NCBI RefSeq assembly: GCF_000308655.1 | Contig: NZ_BAGC01000043.1 | Location: 434,001 to 498,000, forward strand | Reading direction: 5' to 3' | Origin: Nocardia niigatensis NBRC 100131 | Lineage (GTDB): Bacteria; Actinomycetota; Actinomycetes; Mycobacteriales; Mycobacteriaceae | Length of the DNA: 64,000 nucleotides | Part shown: in pieces, positions 34,435 through 44,200 of the stretch | How the letters are laid out: each line of letters begins with the position of its first letter | Numbering within the stretch: position 1 is the first letter of the stretch | Program-made: the position numbers and the translations under genes | The notes under the pieces: model-generated | What the model saw: only the letters and a program-made list of their open reading frames with translations | Databases searched by the model: none | Told to the model about the DNA's origin: nothing

Positions 34435-34542
34435 GTGCCGTTAACCGTCAGCACCCCTGCCGGCGGTTGAGTGCCCAAACGATTGTGGACGTACCCGGGG
34501 AGTTACCCCCATCGTTACGAGCCTGGGCATTCCGAAAGCGCG

Positions 34543-34572
34543 GAATCCCGGCCCTTTTCAGGGTCGGGATTC
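34543..34572 (+). terminator. Hairpin between bcp and the reverse DUF7159-like gene
   Basis: GAATCCCGGCCC (34543-34554) pairs with GGGTCGGGATTC (34561-34572) with a single G-T wobble and a 6-nt loop. It sits about 108 bp after the bcp stop and 38 bp past the end of the reverse gene, so it could serve either. Confidence 0.6.
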
Positions 34573-34609
34573 AGGCGACACATTCGGGACGCCCGCTTGA
34601 AGCGAGCGC

Positions 34610-35935
34610 CTAAGCCTTCGGCAGGGCCTGCGCGGCCCACTGCAGCATCATGCGCCAGTGGTTGTCCCACCAGGACGAGAACTCGGCGGTGCCCAACGGC
34701 GGCGGCGCGAGTTCGCCCTGGAACAGCCCGGATTCGGTGGGCGCGCCGACCGCGTGCGTCGGGGCCGGGATGATCGACTCCGGATTCGAGGCCGCCTCCG
34801 GCTCCGGCTTCGCCTTGATCAGCGGCCGCGGCTTCCCGCCGTTGCGGGGATTGTCACCGCGTGGGCCCCAATTGAGGGTGGCCGGGTCGATGGTCACCAC
34901 ATCGCCGGGCTGCGGTTCGGAACCGGGCTGACCGGAATCCGGCGTGACCCCGTCGGTTGATGGGCCCGCGTCACCCGGCAGGCCGTCGACCACGGGAGCG
35001 GCGGCGTCCGGGACCGCGGGCGCGGGCGCATCCCCGGACGGGTGATCGCCGGCGGCATGCCCGTCCGCGGCGACCCGGGAATCGATGAGCACCGGGGCCG
35101 GCACCTTCTTGGATTCACCGCCCGAGGCGTAGACCCCGCCCGCCACCAGACCGCCCGCCAGCACGCTGGCCGCCGCGAACAGGGCCGCGGTACCGCGCGC
35201 GCGACGGATGCGGTCGGCGGCCTCCCCCGCGAACTCCGCCTCCGGCAGGGCGGCCAGGGCCGCGCCGATGGCCGGTGCGGCCGCCGCCACCGCGCACGGG
35301 ATGACCGGTGCGCCGAAGCCCGACTCCAGGGCGGCCACCACCTCGGGTTCCGTTGCGGCCGAACCGATCAGCACCACCGCGTCCGGCTTGACACCGGCCG
35401 CGTCGAACTGGTCCCAGGCGGCGGTGACGGCGCTGCGCATGGCGTCCTCGGTGGCCGCGCCGCCGCTGAGTGTCACCGCGGCGAGCACCCGGCTCCGATC
35501 CGGCGAAATGAGCGAGACGGCCTGGAAACCGGGCACCACCTCGCAGATGGCCAGATCCTCGAATTCGTCCACCCAGGTCATGGCGCGCGCCACCGCGAGA
35601 TGTGCGGCCTTGGCCGACACCAGGGAGGCGTCGTGCCAGGAACCGGCGGCCAGCTTGGTGACGATGGCGCGGCGCTCGGCGGCATCGCGGTAGGCGACCG
35701 CGGCGCCGAGGATCTCGCGATCCGTGCCGATCCGGTCGGCGAGGTCCTCCAGTGCCGCTTCCACCGCGACCGCCAAGTCGGCCTTGGTATCTCCGGCGAT
35801 CGGCTCGACGCGCTCGAGCACGACGCGCTCGGTCACCTTGTCGCCGTCTTCGGCGAGGGCCACAGCACGCACCGTGCCGCGCTCGGTGGCGACACCGATG
35901 GTCACCGCGGAACGAACAGGGGTAGAAGCAACCAC
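34610..35935 (-). CDS. DUF7159-like membrane-anchored protein (ASKHA-like N-terminus)
   Basis: 441 residues. The N-terminal 200 residues (VTIGVATERGTVRAVALAED then AVVLIGSAATEPEVVAALES) look like an actin-like/ASKHA fold. A membrane helix follows at about residues 238-262 (GTAALFAAASVLAGGLVAGG then VYAS), and the C-terminal 170 residues are Pro/Asp/Ala-rich and presumably external. The layout matches the DUF7159-type proteins of mycolic-acid bacteria. Function unknown. GTG 35935 begins the recognisable fold. Divergent from the TetR gene. Confidence 0.6.
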   Translation of the reverse strand: MVASTPVRSAVTIGVATERGTVRAVALAEDGDKVTERVVLERVEPIAGDTKADLAVAVEAALEDLADRIGTDREILGAAVAYRDAAERRAIVTKLAAGSWHDASLVSAKAAHLAVARAMTWVDEFEDLAICEVVPGFQAVSLISPDRSRVLAAVTLSGGAATEDAMRSAVTAAWDQFDAAGVKPDAVVLIGSAATEPEVVAALESGFGAPVIPCAVAAAAPAIGAALAALPEAEFAGEAADRIRRARGTAALFAAASVLAGGLVAGGVYASGGESKKVPAPVLIDSRVAADGHAAGDHPSGDAPAPAVPDAAAPVVDGLPGDAGPSTDGVTPDSGQPGSEPQPGDVVTIDPATLNWGPRGDNPRNGGKPRPLIKAKPEPEAASNPESIIPAPTHAVGAPTESGLFQGELAPPPLGTAEFSSWWDNHWRMMLQWAAQALPKA

Positions 35936-36165
35936 AATCAGCCTTCCAACGTCGACGTACAGGCGATGCACACACGGACGGACAGTCGAGACGCGTCGGT
36001 TCCCGGCTTCGGCAGGGGCGTGGCCCCTTTCGGACAGAGACCCGCAGCTGAGAGGCAGCTGCGATGGGTGTTCGGAGCCGACGACGGCGTGGATGGGTCG
36101 GATGCGATGACACACGAAGTACCGCAGCGTGTCATGCGCGTGTCGCTACCCGTAGGCTGTTCCCT

Positions 36166-36882
36166 GTGGAAGCACGCACGGGAACCGGGTCGACGCGACG
36201 ACCGGACCCTGCGTTGGAGCTGCAGGACGATCCACAGGAGCTGATGCCCCGTCGCCGCCCGACGCAGGAACGATCAAAACGCAAATTCGACGCCCTGCTG
36301 CAGGCATCCCGGGAATTACTCGTCGAAGTCGGCTTCGAATCGTTCACCTGTGAAGAGGTCGCGGCCCGCGCGGAAGTGCCGATCGGCACGCTCTACCAGT
36401 TCTTCGCCAACAAGTACGTCATCGTCTGCGAGCTGAATCGCCAAGACCTGGTGGCGGTTTCGCAGGAACTGGCCGATTTCCACGGCGAGATCCCGTCCAT
36501 GGACTGGCTGCGGCACATGACGCAGCTGGTCGATCACCTGGCCGATCTGTGGATGACCGACCCGTCGCGGCGCGAGGTGTGGCTGGCCATGCAGTCCACG
36601 CCGTCCACCCGCGCGACCGGAGCGATCCACGAAAAGGAGTTCGCCGAAGCGGTTTCGCAGATGCTGCGCCCGCTCATGCCGCGCACCCCGCGCGGCCGCC
36701 GCTCCATGATGGCGCAGGTACTGGTGCACGTCGTGTACTCGATGCTGAATTTCTCGGTGCAGGACGGGCTCAGCCACGAGGACGCCGTCGCCGAGCTCAA
36801 GCGCCTCATGGTGGCGTATCTGCTGATCGCGGAAAAGGAATCGCGCTCCGGCGGGCAGCGCACCACCTTCGACCCGGACTAG
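36166..36882 (+). CDS. TetR-family regulator
   Basis: 238 residues. The helix-turn-helix spans QERSKRKFDALLQASRELLV then EVGFESFTCEEVAARAEVPI GTLYQFF. The C-terminal ligand domain is helical. GTG 36166 is chosen because a TAGGCT hexamer (36153-36158) ends 7 bp upstream, fitting a leaderless transcript. ATG 36244 with AGGAG is an alternative giving 212 residues. It is divergent from the DUF7159-like gene. Its 3' end overlaps the LysR gene by 4 bp. Ligand and targets unknown. Confidence 0.87.
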   Translation: MEARTGTGSTRRPDPALELQDDPQELMPRRRPTQERSKRKFDALLQASRELLVEVGFESFTCEEVAARAEVPIGTLYQFFANKYVIVCELNRQDLVAVSQELADFHGEIPSMDWLRHMTQLVDHLADLWMTDPSRREVWLAMQSTPSTRATGAIHEKEFAEAVSQMLRPLMPRTPRGRRSMMAQVLVHVVYSMLNFSVQDGLSHEDAVAELKRLMVAYLLIAEKESRSGGQRTTFDPD

Positions 36883-37808
36883 CGGCTCAGCTGGACCACC
36901 GGCGGGTCGAAGGCCTCCCGATCCGCGGGTGCGGCCCCGCGGCAGGTGTCGACCAGCTGATGCACGATCGGCGACAGTTCACGAACCACCAGCGAAGTCC
37001 GCACCGTCACATCCGGATCGGTGAGCCGGCGGAAGGCAACGCGGCGGGTCGGGAGCGCGGTGGCCGCCTCCTCGTACAGCACGGTCCACGACGGCTGCCC
37101 GGACCCCAAGAGCGCCAAGGTGTTCTGCACGGTGGTGAACGCCCCGCCCAGGCGCGGCGTGAAACCCGCGGAATCACACGCCCCCAGCACGGTGTCCACG
37201 AAGGTGCGGCTGGACTCCCGCTTCGAGAGTCGCAGCGGCATGGCCGCCAGCCGCTGGAACGGCAGGGTCGATTCTCCGGCCAGCGGATGCTGCGCGGGGA
37301 GGGCGGCCACCAGCCGGTCGCTCCACAGCGGGATCACGCGCAGGCCCGAGACCGGCCGCACCATGCGCACGAAGGCCGCGTCGAGCCTACCGTCGGCCAC
37401 CTTCGCCAATCGTTCGGAGGCGGGCAGGCTTTCGAGTAGGACCTGGGTGGTGGGCGCCTGATCGTGCAGCAGGGCGAGGATGTGTTCGAGCCGGGTGGTC
37501 ATACCTTCGGCGGTGCCGATGCGCAACTGCGCCTGCGTGCCCACGCGCTGGGCGAGTTCACCGGCGAGCGCCGCGAATTCGTCGGCGCTGCTCAGCACGG
37601 CGCGCGCCTGGTGCAGCAGCTGCTGCCCGGCCTCGGTGAGGCCGACCCCGGAGGCGGTGCGATCGAACAGCCGCAGGCCGAATTCGTTCTCGAGCGCCTT
37701 GATGCGCTGACTGACGGCAGGCTGAACGATATGCAACCGTCGCGCCGCCCGGCCGAAGTGCAATTCTTCGGCAACTACCACAAAACTGGCCAGATGCCTG
37801 AGTTCCAT
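36879..37808 (-). CDS. LysR-family regulator
   Basis: 309 residues. MELRHLASFVVVAEELHFGR then AARRLHIVQPAVSQRIKALE is the classic LysR winged helix. The C-terminal effector domain is intact. ATG 37806-37808 is chosen because LysR homology starts there. The frame continues to 37886, but those residues have no family match. It is divergent (291 bp) from the quinone-oxidoreductase-like gene, which it probably controls via a T-N11-A dyad at 38000-38016. The effector is unknown. Confidence 0.9.
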   Translation of the reverse strand: MELRHLASFVVVAEELHFGRAARRLHIVQPAVSQRIKALENEFGLRLFDRTASGVGLTEAGQQLLHQARAVLSSADEFAALAGELAQRVGTQAQLRIGTAEGMTTRLEHILALLHDQAPTTQVLLESLPASERLAKVADGRLDAAFVRMVRPVSGLRVIPLWSDRLVAALPAQHPLAGESTLPFQRLAAMPLRLSKRESSRTFVDTVLGACDSAGFTPRLGGAFTTVQNTLALLGSGQPSWTVLYEEAATALPTRRVAFRRLTDPDVTVRTSLVVRELSPIVHQLVDTCRGAAPADREAFDPPVVQLSR

Positions 37809-37999
37809 GCGCACCCCGTCTCGTTGCACTGGACCTATGGGCGACGATACCATCGCGGGTTCGTTCGGGCGCGATATTCGAATCAACTACAAACCAGCCG
37901 GTATCTAAAATGCGAACGCTTAGTACGTAAGTCGTACTCACCCACCTGATCACATTATTCCAATTCTGAAAGTGTCGTGCGTCACATACCTCGATAGTC

Positions 38000-38016
38000 G
38001 ATCATTTTCTATGATC
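38000..38016. promoter_or_regulatory. LysR-type box
   Basis: GATCATTTTCTATGATC has perfect 6-bp arms and contains a T-N11-A core, as in LysR recognition sites. It lies 84 bp upstream of the divergent oxidoreductase start. Confidence 0.5.
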
Positions 38017-38099
38017 GGCCGATTAAAAACCGCTCCTTCTCTCCTGTCGAATTCAATGCAACCATTCGAACAGATCATCGAAACGAGAAAGGTATTCGA

Positions 38100-39023
38100 A
38101 TGCGAGCAGTAATCAATAATCCGCAGGGCGATTCACCGGTCGCCTTCGAGGAGGTGGCGGAGCTGGTCCCGGCGCCGAACGAGGCGCTCATTGCGGTCCG
38201 CGCATTCTCGCTGAATCGTGGCGAGTTGGCGCTGCTGGGCATCCGCCCGCAGGGCTGGCGACCCGGCCAGGACGTGGCCGGCGTCGTGATCGAAAGCGCC
38301 GAGGACGGTTCCGGTCCGCAGCCGGGCACCCGCGTGGTCGGCATGGTCGAGCAGGCCGGCTGGTCGGAGCGAGCGGCCGTGTCGACCTCCCGGCTCGCCG
38401 TACTGCCGGACGATCTGTCGATGGAGCAGGCCGCCACGCTGCCGATGGCCGGGCTCACCGCGCTGCGCACGCTGCGCATCGGGGGCAGCGTCCTGGGCCG
38501 GAAGGTCTTGGTCACCGGCGCGAACGGCGGTGTGGGCCGGTTCCAGGTGCAGCTGGCCGCGCTGTCGGGCGCGAACGTCACGGCGGTCACGACTCGGGCC
38601 GCGCAGGTGGCCGCGGAGCTGACCGCGCTGGGCGCGACCGCCGTGGTGCCCGAAGTGGACAGCGCGACCGGCCCGTTCGACCTGGTCCTCGAGTCGGTCG
38701 GCGGCACGGCCCTGACCGGCGCGCTGGCTCGGCTGGCCCCGGGCGGCACCGTGGTCGTGCTGGGCAGCAGCTCGGGCGAGAAGGCCCCCATCGACGTCTA
38801 CAACTTCATCGGCCACGAGGGCGCCCGCCTGCAGAACTACATTTCCTACGCCGCGACCGATCCCGACGACGCCGACCTGGCGATCCTGGTGTCGCTGGCC
38901 GCGGCCGGGCGGCTGGTCGCCGCGCCGGGCCACGTGGCGGGCTGGGGCGATCTGGGCAAGGTCGTGCAGAGCATGCGACAGCGGGAGCTGCCCGGCGGCA
39001 AGGTCGTGCTGGCTGTCGACTGA
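38100..39023 (+). CDS. MDR-family zinc-independent alcohol dehydrogenase / quinone oxidoreductase
   Basis: 307 residues. The GroES-like N-terminal half has AFSLNRGELALLG and GQDVAGVVIESAEDG. The NADPH fold has KVLVTGANGGVGRFQVQLAA and VVLGSSSGEKAPID. Structural zinc cysteines are absent, as in quinone oxidoreductase (QOR/CurA-like) members of the medium-chain dehydrogenase/reductase family. The substrate is unknown. ATG 38100 follows GAGAAAGG. Divergent from a LysR gene which likely activates it. Confidence 0.85.
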   Translation: MRAVINNPQGDSPVAFEEVAELVPAPNEALIAVRAFSLNRGELALLGIRPQGWRPGQDVAGVVIESAEDGSGPQPGTRVVGMVEQAGWSERAAVSTSRLAVLPDDLSMEQAATLPMAGLTALRTLRIGGSVLGRKVLVTGANGGVGRFQVQLAALSGANVTAVTTRAAQVAAELTALGATAVVPEVDSATGPFDLVLESVGGTALTGALARLAPGGTVVVLGSSSGEKAPIDVYNFIGHEGARLQNYISYAATDPDDADLAILVSLAAAGRLVAAPGHVAGWGDLGKVVQSMRQRELPGGKVVLAVD

Positions 39024-39029
39024 GGTGGG

Positions 39030-39063
39030 CCGGGCTGGGCGTCACCGGCGTCGCCCAGCCCGG
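39030..39063 (+). terminator. Hairpin after the oxidoreductase
   Basis: CCGGGCTGGGCG (39030-39041) and CGCCCAGCCCGG (39052-39063) form a 12-bp perfect stem with a 10-nt loop, 7 bp after the stop. No U-tract. Confidence 0.72.
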
Positions 39064-39100
39064 TGAATTGGCTGCTCAAGTGCCTGGGAGGGGCGCTCAC

Positions 39101-40045
39101 GTGAATCATCGGGAAAATATAGATAACGCCGGCATCGGATCCGCCGGGGTGGACAAGCGCGCGGTGCAATTATCGGAATGGCATGCCACGCACCGGGTGC
39201 GCATGGGATAGATGAATTCTGGCAACGACTGCTCGATGGAATCGATGCTATTACCGAAATACCTATCACACGATTTCCAATCGATCAGTTCTATCAGCCG
39301 GGCGGACCCCTGGCCGGAAAGATCGTCACCCGCTCGGGTGGCTTTCTCGACAATATCGACGGCTTCGACGCGGATTTCTTCGGTATTTCACCCCGCGAGG
39401 CCGAGGCGATGGACCCCCAGCAGCGGCTGCTGCTGGAATGCGCCTGGGAGGCGATCGAGGACGCGGGACAGACCCGCGACCAGCTCGCCGGCAGCCGCAC
39501 CGGCGTCTTCGTCGGATTCGGGGACCGCGACGCCGACGGCTTCGTGCGTAGCGAGGGCGTCGCGGCCGTCGTGCTCAAACCGCTGCGCGCGGCCCTGGCC
39601 GACGGGGATCCGATTCACGCGGTGATTCGGCATCGGCTCGAGCAACGACGGCATGGGCAGCGGATTGTTCATGGCCCCGGCGGTATCCGGTCAGGTCGCC
39701 ATGCTGCGCAATGCCTACGCCGACGCCGGAATCGACCCGGCCACGGCGTCTTTCGTCGGGGCGCACGGTACCGGCACCCAGGCGGGTGACCCGGTCGAGC
39801 TCGAGGCCTTGAGCACCGTGCACGGCCCGGGACGCGAGCGGCGCCTGCTGGTCGGCTCGCACAAGACCAATATCGGGCACAGCGAGGCCGCGGCCGGACT
39901 GATCGGTCTGATCAAAACGGTGCTGTGCCTGCGGCATCGGACCGTGCCGGGAAATCTGCACCTGCGCAATCCCAATCCAGCGATTCCCTGGGAGGACCTG
40001 CCGGTGACGCTGCCGGCCATGGCCACACCTTTGGACGACGCCTCC
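39101..40045 (+). pseudogene. Polyketide synthase ketosynthase remnant
   Basis: From GTG 39101 (with GGGAGGGG at 39086) the frame starts, then shifts at about 39160 into GMACHAPGAHGIDEFWQRLL, the classic ketosynthase opening. FFGISPREAEAMDPQQRLLL is intact, but after TGVFVGFG the frame jumps to DRDADGFVRSEGVAAVVLKP, skipping about 110 residues including the active-site cysteine. Another frame shift near 39635 leads to VGAHGTGTQAGDPVELEA and SHKTNIGHSEAAAG. At three places a G before CA appears to be missing. The domain cannot be active. Confidence 0.85.
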
Positions 40046-40536
40046 CTCGGCGGGACGCTGGCAATCTGTTGCCCGCCGAACGCGCCGGATTCCTGCGCGG
40101 GCTGCGCGACCTGCTCGATCCCGGCGAGCACCTGCTGCTCGGCGCAGGCCTGGTGATCGATCCGGACATCCTGATCCCCGCCTACGACGACGCCGCTGGG
40201 GTCACCGCGGAATTCAACCGGAATATCCTGCGGGTCCTGAACCATCGGCTGGGCGCGGATTTCGAAACCGGCCAATTCGCCCATGTCGCGCTGTGGGATC
40301 CGGACAACGAGTGGATCGAGATGCGCCTGCAGGCCGCCTGCGACACCGTCGTCACCATTCGCGCCCTGGACCTCACGCTCCGCTTCGACCGGAACGAGCA
40401 GCTCCGCACCGAGATCTCGGCCAAATTACGGCTGCCCGGCCTGCGCGGCGAATTGTCCACCGCCGGTTTCGATACCGCCCGCACCTGGATAGATCCGGAT
40501 GCTCGTTACGCCCTGGTCCTGGCCGAACGCCGCTGA
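40046..40536 (+). pseudogene. egtD: EgtD-like histidine methyltransferase, C-terminal half only
   Basis: The reading frame gives GNLLPAERAGFLRGLRDLLD, then AYDDAAGVTAEFNRNILRVL, DPDNEWIEMRLQAACDTVVT and SAKLRLPGLRGELSTAGFDT, the C-terminal portion of the L-histidine N-alpha-methyltransferase family (ergothioneine biosynthesis). The SAM-binding N-terminal half is missing. The 5' edge joins the ketosynthase remnant, where one G is missing in GCTGGCAAT. It ends at a normal stop at 40536. Probably part of a deleted biosynthetic cluster. Confidence 0.75.
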
Positions 40537-40614
40537 AGCCCGACCCTGCCCGACACCGAACAACCCTGCCCGACACCGAGCAGCGCCCTGTCCGTGAATG
40601 ATTCGCGGCGGGCG

Positions 40615-41037
40615 TCAGTCGCGCATCAGATCGGCCAGTTCGCCCGGATCCTCCAGCACCACCATGGCGGCGGCGGTGTCGCCATCGTGGGTGAGCGACA
40701 GGTGAACTCGCACCCGGGGCAGGAATTCCGCTGCCAGCCCGTGCAATTTGATGCTGGGCCGTCCCCAGGCGTCATTGACGACCTCGATGAGCGGGTAGGG
40801 GTTGTCCCCGATCTGCGGGCTGCGAGCGAAGCGCGATGTCGCCCACGCCTTGATGACCGCCTCCTTGGCGGCCCACCGGATGGCGTAACTCCGGGCCGGA
40901 TCGGTGCCCTTGCTTTGGCAGTAGCGCCGTTCCCCAGCGGTGAAACTCTCCCGGAGCATGGTGGTTCCGGTGCGTTCCATTTGTTCGGCGAACTCGGAGA
41001 TGGTGACCAAGTCCAGGCCGATACCCAGGATCGTCAC
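40615..41037 (-). CDS. acpS: Holo-[acyl-carrier-protein] synthase
   Basis: 140 residues. GIGLDLVTISEF is the first AcpS motif (catalytic Asp), RWAAKEAVIKAWA the second (Glu/Lys), and the C-terminus HLSLTHDGDTAAAMVVLEDP is typical. It transfers 4'-phosphopantetheine from CoA to the ACP domain of the fatty-acid synthase whose gene ends 233 bp upstream on the same strand. In mycobacteria fas and acpS form an operon, as probably here, although a hairpin lies between them. The start is GTG at 41035-41037. Confidence 0.95.
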   Translation of the reverse strand: MTILGIGLDLVTISEFAEQMERTGTTMLRESFTAGERRYCQSKGTDPARSYAIRWAAKEAVIKAWATSRFARSPQIGDNPYPLIEVVNDAWGRPSIKLHGLAAEFLPRVRVHLSLTHDGDTAAAMVVLEDPGELADLMRD

Positions 41038-41178
41038 AGTGCGGGACTCCTAGATTCCTTGTGCGTGCAATCGAATTGGCTGCGAACATACCAGCGGACC
41101 TACGCCACCGTAGGCGCCCTCGGACACATGTCCCGGTCCGCGGACGGTCTTCCGGTCCGCACCCCGACATGGAAACAG

Positions 41179-41220
41179 CGGGCTCGCCCGGGCACTCCGA
41201 GGAGCGCCGGGGCGAGCCCG
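41179..41220 (-). terminator. Hairpin between fas and acpS
   Basis: CGGGCTCGCCC (41179-41189) and GGGCGAGCCCG (41210-41220) form an 11-bp perfect stem with a 20-nt loop. It lies 51 bp after the fas stop on that strand. No U-tract, so it may attenuate rather than stop transcription into acpS. Confidence 0.6.
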
Positions 41221-41270
41221 CCGTGTCAGACCTGCCGGGGGCTACTTACCGACAGGCCGGTCTGGATGGC

Positions 41271-44200
41271 CTACTGGCAGGCCGGTCCCTTCGGCACCGC
41301 CACGTAGACGGCGTCGGAGTTGAGCCGGGCCGCCGGCGACAGCAGCACATCGGCTTCCAGCTGCCGGGACTGCTTGGCCGGGGTGCCGTCGCCGCCCAGG
41401 CGGCGATCGGCGGGCCGCTCGTACAGCGGAGCGCCGCCGCACATGGCCTCGGCGAAACGCTGACGACCGGCCAGCTGACGCTCTTCGGCCTTGCGCTGGT
41501 ACGCCTCTCGCTGCTCGGCGTCGGCGATGGCCTCGACGAACGCCTGCGGGTGCACGATCGCGACCAGGCCGGACACGTGGCCGAAGCCGAGCGAGGTGAC
41601 CAGACCCGCCTTGAGCGGGAAGCGATCTCCCACCTGCAGCGCCTCGCGCAGCCACACCAGGTGCGGGTACTGGGCCATCTTCTCGTCCACGCAGTCCAGG
41701 CTGCGGTTGGGCGGAATGACGCCCTGCTCGAGCACCTGGCACAGGCCGATCATCTGGAACGCCGCCGCGCCGCCCTTCGCGTGACCGGTGAGGGTCTTCT
41801 GCGAAATGACGAACAGCGGAGCGCCTTCCGAACGACCGAGCGAGGCGGCGAGCCGCTCGTGCAGCTCGGACTCATTGGGATCGTTTGCGGCGGTGGAGGT
41901 GTCGTGCTTGGAGATCACCGCGATCTCGTCCGCGCTGACGCCGAGCTTGCCGAGTTCCCTGGCCAGCTTGGACTCCGGGCCACCACGGCCCGCGCCCAGG
42001 GCGCCCAGGCCCGGAGCCGGAATCGAGGTGTGCACGCCGTCGGCGAAGGACTGCGCGTAGGCGACGACACCCAGCACCGGCAGGCCCATCTCCAGGGCGA
42101 CCGAACCGCGGGCCAGCAGCACCGTGCCGCCACCCTGCGATTCGACGAAGCCGCCGCGGCGACGGTCGTTGGCGCGGGAGAAGTACCGGTCGCTGATGCC
42201 CTTGGCGGACATGGCGGCCGAGTCGGCGGTGGCGGACATGTCGCCGAAGCCCACGATGCCCTCGATGCCGAGATCGTCGTAACCGCCGGCCACGACCAGG
42301 TCGGCCTTGCCGAGCTTGATCTTGTCCACGCCCTCCTCGACGGAGACCGCCGCGGTCGCGCAGGCCGCGACCGGGTGGATCATGCCGCCGTAGGAGCCGA
42401 CATAGCTCTGCACGACGTGCGCCAGCGCGACGTTGGGCAGCGCCTCCTGCAGGATGTCGTTGGCCCGCGGCTCACCGAGCAGGTTGTCGATGTACAGCGA
42501 GCGCATGGACGACATGCCGCCCATACCGGTTCCCTGGGTGTTGGCGACCATGGCCGGGTGCACCCAGCTCATCAGCTCGGCGGGGCTGAAGCCGGAGCTC
42601 AGGAACGCGTCCACGGTGCAGACGATGTTCCACAGCGCCACCCGGTCGATCGAGCTCGCCATGTCGGCGGAGATGCCCCACTTGGTGGGATCCCAGCCGG
42701 TCGGGATCTGACCGCCGACGGTGCGCGACAGCTTCGCCTTGCGCGGGACGCGAATCTCCGTGCCCGCCTTGCGGGTCACCTGCCAGTCGCCGGTGCCCTC
42801 GACCGGGGTGACGACCGTCTGCTCCGGGTTGGCGGAGAAGAAGGCGCGCGCCTCGGCTTCGCTGTTGACCACGAAGGTGAGGTCCCGGTCCAGGAACACC
42901 GAGGTGAGCAGCGGAGCCGCGTTGTCGATCATGGCGCCGTCGTCGCCGTAGCGGCGGACGCCGCAGCGCTCCACCACCGCGTCGTGGTAGCGGTCGGCGA
43001 CCTCGGATTCGTCGACGTACTCACCGGATTCGGTGTCGTACCAGCCCGGCTTGGGGTCGTTCTCCCAGGTGACCAGGCCGGTGGTCCAGGCCAGCTCCAG
43101 CACGCCCGCGGCGGAGAGCTGGTCGGAGACCTCGATCTCGAAGCGGGTGCGCGCCGAGCCGTAGGGGCCGAGTTCGCCGGCGCCGACGATGACGACCATG
43201 TCGTCGAGATCGGCGGTGACCGAACCCCATTCGGGGGCGGAGAGCTTGGAGCTCAGGGTCGGCGGGGCGGGCAGGGCCGAAATGGTCGCGCCGTCAACGC
43301 CTTCCGACTCCTCGGCGGCAGCGGCCTCGGCCTGCTCGCGCGCCTCCCGGGCCAGCTCCGGCAGATCCAGCTTGGCGCCGGCGAGACCGCCGGTCAGGTC
43401 GATCTGCTGGGGTCCGGCGGCGGTCACCACGCGGGCCCGCGAGCTGCACCACTTGAGCAGTTCGTCGGCCATCTGCAGCGTGGACCAGGTGTGCACGCCG
43501 GCCTTCTCGACGGCCTCGACCAGTGGGTCGTTGCCGCCCATGAGGCCGGTGCCGCGCACCCAGCCGATCAGCGCGTGCACCAGGGTGACCCGCTCCGACC
43601 AGGACTTCTCCGCCCGCCACTTGGCGACGATGGCGTCCAGGGCGGCCTTGGACTCGCCGTAGGCGCCATCCCCGCCGAACATGCCGCGGTTGGGCGAACC
43701 CGGCAGCACCACATGCAGTTTCGCGTCCACGTCGTGGTCTGCGCCCAGCTTGGACAGACCGCCGATGAGGCGCTCCACCGACCACAGCAGGACCCGCATC
43801 TCCATTTCGGCGCGAGCGCCGGCATCGGACATGTCACCGGCCACGCGGGGTGCGGCGAAAGGCAGCAGCAGCGTGGGGGTCATCGCCTCCTTGACGAGAA
43901 CCTTGGCGCCACCGGCATTGTCGACCTGCTCGTTGCCGACCCACTCGATGAGCGCGTCGATATCGGTGTAGGAGGCCATGTTCGCCGGGACCACCCACAG
44001 GGCGGCGCCCTTGCGGGCGTTCTCGCGATACAGCTGCTTGTAGAAGCCGAGGCGCTCGTCGTCCAGCTTGGAGGTGGTGACCACCACCGTGGCGCCACCC
44101 GCGAGCAGCCGGCCGGTGGCCGCCGCCGCGATGGAACCCTTACTGGCGCCGGTGATCACGGCGATGTCGGAGGACCAGACGCCCGGATCCGCGCTGTTGA

